Shown here in pieces: positions 8,979 through 17,489 of a DNA stretch of 64,000 nt. Source of the DNA: Vreelandella lutescens (lineage in GTDB: Bacteria > Pseudomonadota > Gammaproteobacteria > Pseudomonadales > Halomonadaceae). Under the pieces are notes generated by a model. That model worked only from the letters and a program-made list of their open reading frames with translations, was not told the origin of the DNA and did not search any database. The DNA is taken from NCBI RefSeq assembly GCF_014640815.1, contig NZ_BMHM01000001.1, positions 434,001 to 498,000 of the forward strand, in the 5' to 3' direction. Both the position numbers and the translations under genes were made by a program. Position 1 is the first letter of the stretch. Every line of letters begins with the position of its first letter.

Positions 8979-9482
8979 TTAGTGCTTGATGAGCGCCTTA
9001 TACATGACATGCGTATCCACATACCCCAGTGAGGCATGCTGATAAGCATTTGGCACAGTGCCCACAATCTCAAAGCCCAAGCGCTGCCATAGCGCGACAG
9101 CGATGTGGTTGCTGGCGACCACCGCATTAAACTGCATAGCCTTGAACCCGTGTAAGAGAGCCTCCTCCTGTGAGTGTTCGCACATGGCGCGGGCCACCCC
9201 TTTGCCACGCGCCTGTGGCGTTACCATATAGCCGCAGTTACACACGTGGCTACCGGGGCCAGCAGCATTGGCTTTTAAATAGTAGCTGCCCAATAACTGT
9301 CCCTGCTCGTCTTTCACCACCAAGCTCTTTAGTGGCGTCTTACACCATAGTGAGAAAGCATCGTCATAGGTGATATTAGGAGCTATCGCGTAGGTTTCCT
9401 GGGCGGCTACAATGGCTTGAAACGTCGGCCAGAAAAGCGCGAATTCTTCTGCTGTCATCGGTGAAAACTGAAGGGTTGGCAT
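8979..9482 (-). CDS. GNAT-family N-acetyltransferase
   Basis: Cytosolic acetyl-CoA-dependent acyltransferase of 167 residues. The acetyl-CoA pyrophosphate-binding motif A is clear (VTPQARGKGVARAMCEHSQ, around 108-126, with the RGKGVA loop), followed by the motif B segment NHIAVALWQRLGFEIVGTVP. The N-terminal part (EEFALFWPTFQAIVAAQETY) is typical of small stand-alone GNATs annotated as acting on amines or peptide N-termini. It stands alone: its promoter side faces the LysE-type exporter gene. Substrate cannot be predicted. Confidence 0.88.
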   Translation of the reverse strand: MPTLQFSPMTAEEFALFWPTFQAIVAAQETYAIAPNITYDDAFSLWCKTPLKSLVVKDEQGQLLGSYYLKANAAGPGSHVCNCGYMVTPQARGKGVARAMCEHSQEEALLHGFKAMQFNAVVASNHIAVALWQRLGFEIVGTVPNAYQHASLGYVDTHVMYKALIKH

Positions 9483-9596
9483 GCGGTGTTTTTCCGTTTA
9501 TTAGGGCATAAGCTACGTTAGCATATTCTGATGCGGCTCAAAGCAGTCGGCATCCCGGTCGATGACGTCATCAAATGACCTCCAGAGGAGTTGGCA

Positions 9597-10229
9597 ATGA
9601 CCATTGAGAGCGCACTCACCTACTTTATTGCCATTTTTATCTTTGCGGTCACGCCTGGGCCGGGCATTTTTGCCCTCTTGGCAAAAGGGATGTCTGCTGG
9701 TGCTCGGCCATGCATCCCGCTAGCGCTGGGCATGACGGCCAGTGATGTGATTTATCTCTTACTCGCGTTTTATGGCTTAGCGGCACTAGCGGAAAATTGG
9801 GGGGAAGCCTTTATGCTGCTGCGCTATGCGGGGGCGGCCTATCTGTTTTATCTGGGGTGGAAAATGTGGACGGCTGAGGTCACAGATTACACGTTAGCGC
9901 CTACTCAGCAGGGCGGTGGGGGATTATCAAAGGAGGCGCTTAAGGGCTTTACCCAAGGCTTCTTGATTTCAGCTTCTAATCCAAAAGTGATTCTGTTCTA
10001 TATCGCGTTTTTACCCACCTTTATAGATCTTACCGTGCTCAATCGCAGCGATATGTTTCTTGTCGTGGGTTTAACGCTGGTGGGGCTGATGATGGGCTTA
10101 ATGCTAGTGGCTTCGTTCGCTTCTTCGGCCCGTCGCTTCTTTCAATCAGAGCGTGCTCAAAAGGGCACCAACCGTACCGCAGGCTCGCTGATGGTAGCGG
10201 CAGGTGCCTTTCTTATTGCGAAAGGGTGA
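9597..10229 (+). CDS. LysE/RhtB-family amino-acid exporter
   Basis: Inner-membrane efflux protein of 210 residues with six predicted helices. The N-terminal signature FIFAVTPGPGIFALLAKGMSAG is diagnostic of the LysE/RhtB family, and the conserved GFLISASNPKVILFYIAFLPTF block is present near the middle. Family members export homoserine, threonine, leucine or other small amino acids. The ATG at 9597 is chosen because AGAGGAG lies six bases before it; a TTG two codons earlier has no spacing. It is divergent from the GNAT gene and ends 11 bp before the convergent monooxygenase gene. Substrate unknown. Confidence 0.88.
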   Translation: MTIESALTYFIAIFIFAVTPGPGIFALLAKGMSAGARPCIPLALGMTASDVIYLLLAFYGLAALAENWGEAFMLLRYAGAAYLFYLGWKMWTAEVTDYTLAPTQQGGGGLSKEALKGFTQGFLISASNPKVILFYIAFLPTFIDLTVLNRSDMFLVVGLTLVGLMMGLMLVASFASSARRFFQSERAQKGTNRTAGSLMVAAGAFLIAKG

Positions 10230-10240
10230 GCACAGGGGGC

Positions 10241-11233
10241 TCAACGAGCGGCTTGCGCGACGATCTCATAGCTACGCAGCCGATCCGCGTGGCTATAAAA
10301 GTCGCTATTAATCATAAGCTCGTTGGCACCTGTACGCGCTTGAAACTCCTCTAACTGTGCCTTCACCGTGTCTGGGCCGCCAATAATGGCGGCACCTAAA
10401 AACTGTTCTACCTGGGCGCGCTCCATGGGTGACCAGTCCAGTGCGTCTGTGGGTGGCAGCGACTGGGTGGGTTTGCCGCGAATCAAGTTCAAGAATTTCT
10501 GCTGTGCGGTACTGGCTAAATAGTGTGCCATCTCATCACTTTCCGCTGCCATGACGGGCAGACCCACCATGGCATAGGGGGCGTCTAGGTGCTCGGACGC
10601 TCGGAAATTATCACGATACAGGCGCAGTGCTTCAAATAGGTAGCCGGGTGCAAATTGAGCAGCAAACGCAAAGGGTAGCCCCAGCTTAGCGGCTAGCTGC
10701 GCACTGTAGCCGCTGGAGCCCAGTAGCCAGATAGGCACATGGGTGCCTTGGCCGGGTACGGCTTTTACGGTTTGGCGCGGATCTGAGTCTGCGAGATATT
10801 GGCGTAGCTCCGCTAATAACTCAGGAAAGTCATCGACTCCGGCGTGTGCATGGCGGCGCATGGCACGCATGGTGGCCCCATCAGAGCCGGGTGCGCGGCC
10901 CAGGCCAAGGTCGATGCGGCCAGGGTAGAGGGTTTCCAGTGTGCCAAACTGCTCCGCGATCACAAGAGGCGGATGATTCGGTAACATAATACCGCCACTA
11001 CCCACGCGAATCGTGGATGTTTGACCGGCCACATGGCCAATCAGAACAGATGTCGCTGCACTGGCAATACCGGCAATATTGTGGTGCTCGGCTAACCAGT
11101 AGCGCTGGTAACCCAGTGACTCTGCGTGCTGGGCTAACGAGACGCTGTCACGAAACGTTTCTGCAGCACTGCCGCCTTGGCGGATGGGCGCAAGGTCCAG
11201 TACGGAGAGGGCGGTCGTCGCAAGTTGGCTCAT
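10241..11233 (-). CDS. Luciferase-like flavin monooxygenase, YhbW type
   Basis: Cytosolic FMN-dependent, luciferase-fold oxidoreductase of 330 residues in the YhbW group. Visible hallmarks are the N-terminal [11 protein letters not shown] strand, the RYWLAEHHN motif around residue 45-53, [20 protein letters not shown], and the phosphate-binding stretch [15 protein letters not shown]. Length is normal for the family. The physiological substrate of YhbW-type enzymes is not established. It is a single gene on the minus strand, convergent with the exporter gene. No regulatory site recognised. Confidence 0.87.
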   Translation of the reverse strand: MSQLATTALSVLDLAPIRQGGSAAETFRDSVSLAQHAESLGYQRYWLAEHHNIAGIASAATSVLIGHVAGQTSTIRVGSGGIMLPNHPPLVIAEQFGTLETLYPGRIDLGLGRAPGSDGATMRAMRRHAHAGVDDFPELLAELRQYLADSDPRQTVKAVPGQGTHVPIWLLGSSGYSAQLAAKLGLPFAFAAQFAPGYLFEALRLYRDNFRASEHLDAPYAMVGLPVMAAESDEMAHYLASTAQQKFLNLIRGKPTQSLPPTDALDWSPMERAQVEQFLGAAIIGGPDTVKAQLEEFQARTGANELMINSDFYSHADRLRSYEIVAQAAR

Positions 11234-11343
11234 AAATCACCTGATAAACATGCATGGGCAGCGAGCCAAATTGTTAGCACGCTTCATAATGCTGCGTTTA
11301 TGTGGGCAGTCGAGAGCAAATGCAAGCCATCGATAGAGCGAAG

Positions 11344-12030
11344 TTACGCTTTAGGAGGTGTTGGGCGTATCAGAATTTCGTTCACATCCACATGCGGTGG
11401 CTGTGAGAGCGCATAAACAACCGCATTAGCGATATCGCGATCTTCTAGCGCGTACTCGGGCGGTTCATCAAAGAAGGGCGTATCGACCATGCCGGGCTCA
11501 ATGAGCGTGACTCGCATACCGGTGCCGCGTAACTCTTCGCGTAGGTTGTAGCCAATGCCCGTCACGGCCCACTTAGTGGCGCTATACATGGAGCCTGGGA
11601 TCGTCGTGCGTCCAGCCGCTGAACCGGTTAATAACACATGCCCTTGGCGGCGTTTTAGCGCTGGCAAGCAGGCTTGCAGGGTAAGACCAACACCGTAAAT
11701 ATTGGTGAGGATCATCTCACGCCAAGCCTCATGATCCGCGCTGCTAAAGCCACCTGGCGAACCGCCGCGGCCTGCGTTGGCAAAGACGGCATCAATGTGT
11801 CCAAAGGTTTCGAGAGCGTGTTCCACCATTGCCTGCTGCTGGCTTAGGTCGGTCACATTCACTTCGCAGGTGAGGACGTTCTCAGGGCCAAGCTCCTGTG
11901 CAAGCGATGTCAGCTTATCGGCAGAGCGTGCAGCGAGCACCAGTTTGTAGCCTTCGCGGGCTGCTGCGCGGGCGGTGGCGGCCCCAATGCCGCTGGAAGC
12001 ACCGGTAATGAGTAGAACGCGGTCGTGCAT
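11344..12030 (-). CDS. Short-chain dehydrogenase/reductase
   Basis: Classical SDR oxidoreductase of 228 residues with a Rossmann fold. Cofactor motif TGASSGIG at 9-16, NAG motif at 85-87, and catalytic Ser137, Tyr149 and Lys153 (YSATK) are all present. An arginine in the AARS stretch after the second strand favours NADP(H). The ATG at 12030 is used because AAGGAGAG precedes it; an in-frame extension to 12084 lacks a site. It follows nasR on the same strand with a 72-bp gap and could be read through from the nitrate operon, but it also resembles stand-alone serine/3-hydroxyacid dehydrogenase-like SDRs. Substrate unknown. Confidence 0.9.
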   Translation of the reverse strand: MHDRVLLITGASSGIGAATARAAAREGYKLVLAARSADKLTSLAQELGPENVLTCEVNVTDLSQQQAMVEHALETFGHIDAVFANAGRGGSPGGFSSADHEAWREMILTNIYGVGLTLQACLPALKRRQGHVLLTGSAAGRTTIPGSMYSATKWAVTGIGYNLREELRGTGMRVTLIEPGMVDTPFFDEPPEYALEDRDIANAVVYALSQPPHVDVNEILIRPTPPKA

Positions 12031-12102
12031 GGTTGGCTCTCCTTGCTCATTGTTAAAGGTGCTTTCAGCATGGCGAAAAGCCAATAAGGTTGCAAATCGT
12101 GC

Positions 12103-13374
12103 TCAGCGCTGCTGCTTTTCCTCTTTTCGTTGCAGCATGGCAGAAAGGTCAAGAATCGACTGCGCCATATCCGCCATGCTTTTGCTTTGATCCATCGAGG
12201 TTTTACGTAAAAAGCGGTAGGCCTCCTCCTCGCTCATGGATTGGTGGGCCATGATTAACCCTTTTGCCCGCTCAATGAGTTTGCGTTCACGCAGTGCTTT
12301 GCGCGTGTTTTCAAGCTCATCGCTTAACCCTTGCAGGCGGCTAGATTGTGCATGCGTCAGTTCAAGCAGCGAGCGGCTGAGCGGTGAGTTGAGCGCACTG
12401 GCAGTTAAATCCCCTAGCGGCTGCGTCGGGGTAAGGGCCAACAGCTGTTCACAGGGGGCAGGTAGCGGCTTTTCTGGCGTCGCCTTTGCTTGATCTAACG
12501 CTGCCTGTGCCTGGGCAATTTTATGGTGGCAAAGCGCTGTTAATTGGGTGTTCAGCGTATCTTCGACTGTTTTGATGGTATCAATGCGTAGGGTGGTGAG
12601 TTCATACCAGGTTTCGCCCAGCGTATTGCCCGATGCCGTTTGATGGTGCGAGCGCTGGCAAGCAATATCACGCAGTTGGCAGATACCTGCCAGCGTTCTG
12701 GGTGAGAGCGACTGTTGCCAAGCGATCAGCGCTTCCGGCGTGGCAAATTCTGCAAAGGTGTTAAAGCAGCGCTGCTGGGTGTCGACAAGCTGATTCAAGA
12801 GCGTGCGGTGTGCTTGATCAAAATGACCCAGCGTAAACCCGAAAGCACCGCAGGCGCGCTCTTGCCCAGCGAGTTCTTTACCCTGCATCAGGTGAAAAAT
12901 AGCCACGAGAGCGCGGGTAATATCCGGGTCGACAGCGGTGTCGGCTGCCTCGAAAACAATCGCTAATAAGCCACTGATCAGGTGGTTAAACGCTTGGGTG
13001 GCGGAATCTGGCGATATGTTAAAGGTATCGATGGCGTGGCGCAGAGCGCTGAGCTCATCCAGTGCTAGCCATACGGTGGCAATGCGGCGCAGTAAGCGCG
13101 CGGTGGCCTGTGGGCGTGCTTCTTGGCTAAGCGCTTCAAGGCGCAGCCGCATGGACGCTTCAGCCGCTTGGCTATGCGCAAGGTAAGTAGTGCGTCGAGT
13201 TTTAAAACGCTTGCCTTTAGAGGCCAGATAAATGGTCGATGCTCCCCGTTCCCGCTGAAGCACATGAATAAACTGACTGATATCGCTGACAATATCAGCC
13301 GTCGTGGCTAAATGGTGAAGATTATCGATGTCGCAGCGTAGGGCGGTGAAGAGCAGCTGTTGGGCAGAAGACAT
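12103..13374 (-). CDS. nasR: NasR-like nitrate/nitrite-sensing ANTAR antiterminator
   Basis: Cytosolic regulator of 423 residues. The N-terminal and central helical part is a NIT (nitrate/nitrite sensing) domain with the conserved start FIHVLQRERGASTIYLASKG. The C-terminus is an ANTAR RNA-binding domain (about 350-412: RKLIERAKGLIMAHQSMSEEEAYRFLRKTSM). This is the architecture of Klebsiella NasR, which on binding nitrate melts a terminator in the leader of the nitrate-assimilation mRNA. The ATG at 13374 has AAGGAAAT upstream. It lies 80 bp downstream of a nitrate-type MFS transporter gene on the same strand, so regulator and transporter probably form one operon. The gap contains a hairpin (CCCCCACAG/CTGTGGGGG, 13414-13439) with only a weak U-run. 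Confidence 0.9.
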   Translation of the reverse strand: MSSAQQLLFTALRCDIDNLHHLATTADIVSDISQFIHVLQRERGASTIYLASKGKRFKTRRTTYLAHSQAAEASMRLRLEALSQEARPQATARLLRRIATVWLALDELSALRHAIDTFNISPDSATQAFNHLISGLLAIVFEAADTAVDPDITRALVAIFHLMQGKELAGQERACGAFGFTLGHFDQAHRTLLNQLVDTQQRCFNTFAEFATPEALIAWQQSLSPRTLAGICQLRDIACQRSHHQTASGNTLGETWYELTTLRIDTIKTVEDTLNTQLTALCHHKIAQAQAALDQAKATPEKPLPAPCEQLLALTPTQPLGDLTASALNSPLSRSLLELTHAQSSRLQGLSDELENTRKALRERKLIERAKGLIMAHQSMSEEEAYRFLRKTSMDQSKSMADMAQSILDLSAMLQRKEEKQQR

Positions 13375-13454
13375 GTTGATTTCCTTATTACTCGCCGCCA
13401 AAAGTGAAATCACCCCCCACAGCCTCTCGCCTGTGGGGGTGGTGTTAATTAATG

Positions 13455-14807
13455 TTAGCGCAATGAGAGCGCGCCTGCTCCGGTGTCATTGCCGACTGCT
13501 TCACGGTAAGCGTTGGCCTCTTCGGCTTCAGTGGCATCGCTAAAACGCACGAGTAGCACGCAAGAAGCGAGTACCAATACGGTGAGCCCCAAGTAGAAGA
13601 GCCCCTGCTGGTAGCTGAGACTTTCACTGCGGAAAAGAAAAGCCGCCGAGACAGCACCCACATTACCGCCAGCACCAACTATGCCTGCCACTGCCCCCAG
13701 CGCTTTTTTGTTGATAAAAGGCACCACGCCATAGGTGGCCCCTTCGGCCATTTGCACGAAAAGACTAAACACCAACATGATGCCAATGGCTAAGCTGAGT
13801 ACGTGCATTTGGGAGAAGGCGATAAGCGCGATGCCTTCGCATACCAGAGCGATAAACAGCCAGCGTACACGCCCTTTAAGCCCGCCTTGTTTGGCAAATA
13901 GATCAGAGAACACGCCGCCCAAAGTGCGGGCAAAGATGTTCATTAAGCCGAACAGTCCCGCAATCAAACCAGCCGTGGCAAGAGTAAGGTCAAACTTATC
14001 AAAAAAGTAGATCGCGGCAATATTGTTAATGGTTAGCTCGACGCCAAAACACAGCCCGTACACCACAAACAGTGCCCACACGCGGATATCCTTCGCGGCT
14101 GCTAAAAAGCTTTGGGCAGCACCGTGCTCGCCGGTAGCAGGCGGCAGTTCACCGCGGGCGCGCAGCTCGCTGAAGTTGCCATTTGGGGCATCTTGAGTGA
14201 ACAGCCAGTAAGCAATGCCGGTAAAGAACAGCACAATGCCCGGCACGACCATGGCAAGACGCCAGCCAAGTGCTTCGTTAACACCTAGCATCAGCACCCC
14301 GGCAAAAATCAGCGGCATGACAATTTGTGTGGTGCCGCCCCCAAGGTTGCCCCAGCCAGCGCTGGTGGCGTTAGCCGTGCCGACCACGTTAGGCGCAAAC
14401 ATCATGGTGGTGTGGTATTGGGTAATCACAAACGATGCGCCGATAGCACCAATCGCTAGGCGGGCTAGCAAGAACGTTTCAAAGCTATTCGCTAAGCCAA
14501 TTCCCATCACAGGAATAGAGCCCAGCACCAGCAATCCTGTGTAGGTTTTGCGCGGGCCAATGCGGTCACACAGCACGCCAATCAGCAGGCGCACGATCAC
14601 GGTAATGGCCACTGAGGCAATGATAGTGTTACCGATTTGGGTTTGGGTCAGGGCGAGGTCTTCTCGCACCACTGCCATGAGCGGAGCGATGCCGAACCAG
14701 CCAAAAAAGCAGATATGGAAAGCAAACCAAGAGAGATGAAACGCACGCATCTGCGGCGTCGAAAAATTGAGTAACCGTATACGGTTAGCTTTATTGCGTA
14801 TATCCAT
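13455..14807 (-). CDS. NarK/NasA-type MFS nitrate/nitrite transporter
   Basis: Major facilitator of 450 residues with twelve predicted helices. Nitrate-porter features are visible: the N-terminal FHLSWFAFHICFFGWFGIAPLM, the conserved arginine region GVLCDRIGPRKTY after helix 2, and two glycine-rich nitrate signature stretches (GWGNLGGGTTQIVMP and GIVGAGGNVGAVSAAF). It resembles the NasA/NrtP uptake branch rather than nitrite exporters, though this needs phylogeny. Start at 14807 (MDIRNKANR); the frame is open to 14888. A candidate sigma-54 promoter lies about 155 bp upstream and the leader is rich in hairpins, fitting NasR control. No nitrate reductase gene is in the window. Confidence 0.9.
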   Translation of the reverse strand: MDIRNKANRIRLLNFSTPQMRAFHLSWFAFHICFFGWFGIAPLMAVVREDLALTQTQIGNTIIASVAITVIVRLLIGVLCDRIGPRKTYTGLLVLGSIPVMGIGLANSFETFLLARLAIGAIGASFVITQYHTTMMFAPNVVGTANATSAGWGNLGGGTTQIVMPLIFAGVLMLGVNEALGWRLAMVVPGIVLFFTGIAYWLFTQDAPNGNFSELRARGELPPATGEHGAAQSFLAAAKDIRVWALFVVYGLCFGVELTINNIAAIYFFDKFDLTLATAGLIAGLFGLMNIFARTLGGVFSDLFAKQGGLKGRVRWLFIALVCEGIALIAFSQMHVLSLAIGIMLVFSLFVQMAEGATYGVVPFINKKALGAVAGIVGAGGNVGAVSAAFLFRSESLSYQQGLFYLGLTVLVLASCVLLVRFSDATEAEEANAYREAVGNDTGAGALSLR

Positions 14808-14834
14808 GGGCGGCCTCACAAAGCACAGAGTGAG

Positions 14835-14908
14835 TGTGTCGAGACACAACGCATTAGGCGTTGCGCAGCTACGGGAACATGCCTTCACCGTCGAAGGTCA
14901 GGTTCGAC
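14835..14908 (-). promoter_or_regulatory. Structured leader of the nitrate-transport operon
   Basis: Between the predicted sigma-54 start site and the transporter ATG, the minus-strand transcript can form three consecutive stem-loops: GTCGAA/TTCGAC (14890-14908, 7-nt loop), CAACGC/GCGTTG (14847-14863, 5-nt loop) and GTGTC/GACAC (14836-14847). A downstream ANTAR regulator makes this the expected place for an attenuator. I could not find the dual hexaloops with A1 and G4 that known ANTAR targets carry, nor a U-tract, so control by NasR here is an inference. Confidence 0.45.
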
Positions 14909-14961
14909 GCACTCGTACCCTGTTGGGCCTGGTCCACGCCTATCACCATGGTTGGAAAATA

Positions 14962-14977
14962 AGCAAATACTCCGCCA
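14962..14977 (-). promoter_or_regulatory. Candidate sigma-54 promoter for the nitrate operon
   Basis: Minus strand TGGCGGAGTATTTGCT: the -24 GG and -12 GC elements are present with the invariant spacing, and the flanks (TGGC, TTTGC) match the RpoN consensus well. The predicted start site near 14951 gives a leader of about 145 nt. Nitrate-assimilation operons in related bacteria are often under NtrC and sigma-54. Confidence 0.6.
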
Positions 14978-15066
14978 TTGGGTTTTTAAATCATGTGAAA
15001 CAGCGTGTTAGGTGTTTTTTTGGACGTCATTGACCGTGTGCTAGTCAAGCGTTGGAAACACGCTTC

Positions 15067-15088
15067 GCACTCTGCCTGGGCAGAGTGC
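15067..15088. repeat. 22-bp perfect-arm inverted repeat
   Basis: GCACTCTGCC-TG-GGCAGAGTGC, ten perfect base pairs around a 2-bp centre, 47 bp after the patatin stop and about 125 bp before the predicted nitrate-operon start site. With no U-tract on either strand it is a poor intrinsic terminator. It may be an activator-binding site (an enhancer-like position for sigma-54) or an mRNA 3' stem-loop. A further imperfect stem (CTACG/CGTAG) lies at 15102-15120. Confidence 0.55.
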
Positions 15089-15134
15089 GTTAAAGGATGC
15101 GCTACGTTGGGGCAGCGTAGACGATGGAGCGGCG

Positions 15135-16154
15135 TTATTCGTGGAGGTAAACCGCGTCAATATCTAAGGTGGAGTGTTCGCCAATGGCATCAAAATTGGC
15201 TGCCAGCCACTGATCGGCAGCCTCTCGGCCTTGGTCAAACAGGTGGCATAGGAAGGGCCATTCGGAGTTGAGCTTACTTGAAACGGATAAACTATCGAGC
15301 GCTTGGTCGCCGCTGATGCGGTGAAACAGTGCCTGCTGATAGCAGTTTTCAATGCCTTGCTCTTCCAGCGCATGTTTCAGCAGCGCAATCATGCGGACTT
15401 CTTTAATCAGAGCGGCGTTAAAAGTAATTTCATTGAGCCGATTCATAATGGCAGAGGCGGACGTGGGTAGCTCTTCGCGGCGAATGGGATTGATCTGCAC
15501 AAGAAGAATATCCCGAGCGCTACACTCTTCCATGAGCGGGAAGAGGGCAGGGTTGCCCATATAGCCGCCGTCCCAATAGGCTTCGCCATCGATTTCCACC
15601 GCTTGGAACATAAACGGCAGGCAGGCTGACGCCATCACGGCATCCACGCTCATCTCTTCACGGCGAAACACACGCTGTTTACCGGTACGCACGTTAGTGG
15701 CCGCTACAAACAGCTTGAGCTGATCGCATTGGCGTACGCGTTCGAAATCAATGTGGGCCGCGACGATATCTCTTAAGGGATTCAAATTGAGCGGGTTGAG
15801 TTGGTAGGGCGATACCAACCGTGTCATCAAATCCATCGCGATATAGCCAGGGGAGTGATCCAAGCTCCAATTGCCGGTGAGTACATCCATGGGTGAACGG
15901 CGGATAGGACTTGCCATCCCCGCGCGGCTCACTGCCTGCCAGAAGTCATGCAGCGCCTTGCGGGCGGTCTGCTTTCCTCCACGCGTCAGCGCATCTGCCA
16001 TGACCACACCGTTCATGGCACCGGCGCTCGTGCCGCTGATGCCTTCAATCTCAATGCGGTCATCTTCCAGCAGGCGGTCAATCACCCCCCAGGTATACGC
16101 GCCGTGAGCACCGCCGCCCTGCAGCGCGAGATCAAGCTTTTTTATCGGTGCCAT
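15135..16154 (-). CDS. Patatin-like phospholipase
   Basis: Serine lipid acyl hydrolase of 339 residues. The oxyanion-hole loop LQGGGAHGAY (11-20), nucleophile elbow GTSAG (Ser43) and catalytic Asp195 in the DGG motif form the complete patatin dyad. There is no signal peptide, so it is probably cytosolic or peripherally membrane bound; RssA-like short patatins are the closest type. The ATG at 16154 is chosen over upstream in-frame starts because TAAGG lies six bases before it and the first strand begins at once. It follows the CZB-protein gene on the same strand after 85 bp. Substrate is likely phospholipid or lysophospholipid, from family knowledge only. Confidence 0.9.
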   Translation of the reverse strand: MAPIKKLDLALQGGGAHGAYTWGVIDRLLEDDRIEIEGISGTSAGAMNGVVMADALTRGGKQTARKALHDFWQAVSRAGMASPIRRSPMDVLTGNWSLDHSPGYIAMDLMTRLVSPYQLNPLNLNPLRDIVAAHIDFERVRQCDQLKLFVAATNVRTGKQRVFRREEMSVDAVMASACLPFMFQAVEIDGEAYWDGGYMGNPALFPLMEECSARDILLVQINPIRREELPTSASAIMNRLNEITFNAALIKEVRMIALLKHALEEQGIENCYQQALFHRISGDQALDSLSVSSKLNSEWPFLCHLFDQGREAADQWLAANFDAIGEHSTLDIDAVYLHE

Positions 16155-16239
16155 TATCATCCTTACCGTCTGCGTGTTTGGTGTCTTTAGCATGGCATAA
16201 ATAGCGCCTGACGGAAGGTATAACGCGATCTCGTTTGTT

Positions 16240-17337
16240 TTAAGGGGCGTCTGCCAGCGGTGAAGGCCGGGTTTGTGGCAGCGGAATGTCATACACCGCG
16301 TGCTCTATTAAACGGTCTAACTGCTTGGCGAGCGCTACGCTTGCTTCCTCCATCAGTGCTAAGGAAGCCAACTGGGCGGTGTGGTCACCTTGGCGGGCGT
16401 AACGCAAGGCCTCTAATCCGCTCTCATGAAAGCGTCGGTGGGGCACAGCGAGGGCGCGGTAAGCATCACTCTGTTTGTAACGCAATCCTTCCCCCGTTAA
16501 ATACCATCGGCCTAGCGTGCAGTGCTGGTGATCCGTTAAAGGGTCATCCAGGGATGCAGAAAGCAGCTGATGATAAAGACGACTTTTCCACACCGCATGC
16601 TCCAGTTTGGTCGCATGCAAACAGGCAGTTGTGGTGCTGTGATGAATCACCTTATACATATGCCGAGTTTGATCGGTGAGTTGTTCAATGACCTGCTCTG
16701 CCTCTTGGGCGGCGCTGGCCAGTGCGGTGGCTGTTTCACGTTGATGGGCGAGTACGCGGGCATCTTCTTTTAAGAGAGACGCCGTTTGTTCCACCCAGTG
16801 CTCCAACTGATGTCCCAAATGCTGCGTATGATCGGCTAGATGCTGAATGTCGCTGACAACTGCTGATAAACCGCTGTGCTCTTCATGCACATGGGCAGCC
16901 TCAAGGGCAGTGCTCATTGCTAGTGCGCGGGTATGCCCTGCGGTACGCGCTAGCTCAACGCTAATGCTGCGCAGTTCATGCAGGGCTTTGTCACTGGCCT
17001 GTGGAGCCGCGTAATGAGCATCGGCCTGCTGGTGTCGCTGGTGCTGCTGTTGAAGGCTCTGAGCCACTTTTTCCGCGTGATGAAGACGCGTAAACAGGTC
17101 GGTAAGCGTGGCGCGTTCGCTGGCTAGCTGTTCAGCGTGATGCTCTGCACCTGCATTGAGAGAGGTGAGCATATCCGCGCCTTTGGCTTGGAGCATGCTA
17201 ATCGATTCTAGGGGCGTCATCAGACTGATGGTGCGGTAGCCATGAGCGCTTTTCTCCGTGGCTAGCTGAGCGTGAAGCTCGGCCACTTGCTGCTCTAAAC
17301 GGCGGATCGTTTGATAGGGGTGCATAAAGGCAAACAT
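16240..17337 (-). CDS. Cytosolic receptor-like protein with C-terminal zinc-binding CZB domain
   Basis: Soluble protein of 365 residues without membrane helices. An N-terminal coiled coil (about 10-110) leads into a degenerate chemoreceptor signalling hairpin (about 120-235): LAMSTALEAAHVHEEHSGLSAV echoes the MCP tip, but key tip residues are lost. A CZB (chemoreceptor zinc-binding) domain follows at about 240-345 with the expected ligands His247, Cys273 (HCTLGRWY) and His300/His304. CZB proteins sense zinc or oxidants such as hypochlorous acid through the Zn-Cys centre. With a damaged tip it may not engage CheA/CheW. Single gene upstream of the patatin gene; its promoter region holds a repeated 10-bp motif. 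Confidence 0.85.
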   Translation of the reverse strand: MFAFMHPYQTIRRLEQQVAELHAQLATEKSAHGYRTISLMTPLESISMLQAKGADMLTSLNAGAEHHAEQLASERATLTDLFTRLHHAEKVAQSLQQQHQRHQQADAHYAAPQASDKALHELRSISVELARTAGHTRALAMSTALEAAHVHEEHSGLSAVVSDIQHLADHTQHLGHQLEHWVEQTASLLKEDARVLAHQRETATALASAAQEAEQVIEQLTDQTRHMYKVIHHSTTTACLHATKLEHAVWKSRLYHQLLSASLDDPLTDHQHCTLGRWYLTGEGLRYKQSDAYRALAVPHRRFHESGLEALRYARQGDHTAQLASLALMEEASVALAKQLDRLIEHAVYDIPLPQTRPSPLADAP

Positions 17338-17349
17338 GGCCGATACCTT

Positions 17350-17381
17350 CGTGATAAAACGTTTTGTGATGTTTTGTCACG
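17350..17381. promoter_or_regulatory. Repeated 10-bp motif upstream of the CZB gene
   Basis: Just before the CZB start codon the plus strand reads GTGATAAAAC, GTTTTGTGAT, GTTTTGTCAC in immediate succession. The outer copies form an inverted repeat with one mismatch (flanked by C and G that also pair), and the middle copy is a near direct repeat. Such clustering suggests an operator, or a leader hairpin overlapping the translation start. Confidence 0.4.
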
Positions 17382-17489
17382 AAGTATTGCAGAAGGTTTT
17401 CTTGCTTGCCCTGCCAGAATGCGCGTCGCTGATGAAAACCAACCTCTTGTCTTGGTAAAGGAGGAGGGCCTCCATACCGTTTGGTTGTC

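Noticed and set aside
14808..14951. Canonical dual-hexaloop ANTAR target in the nitrate leader
   Set aside because: Stems are present, but loops are 7, 5 and about 2-4 nt and none shows the A1/G4 hexaloop; a hexaloop GACGGT within CCTTC/GAAGG has G, not A, at position 1.
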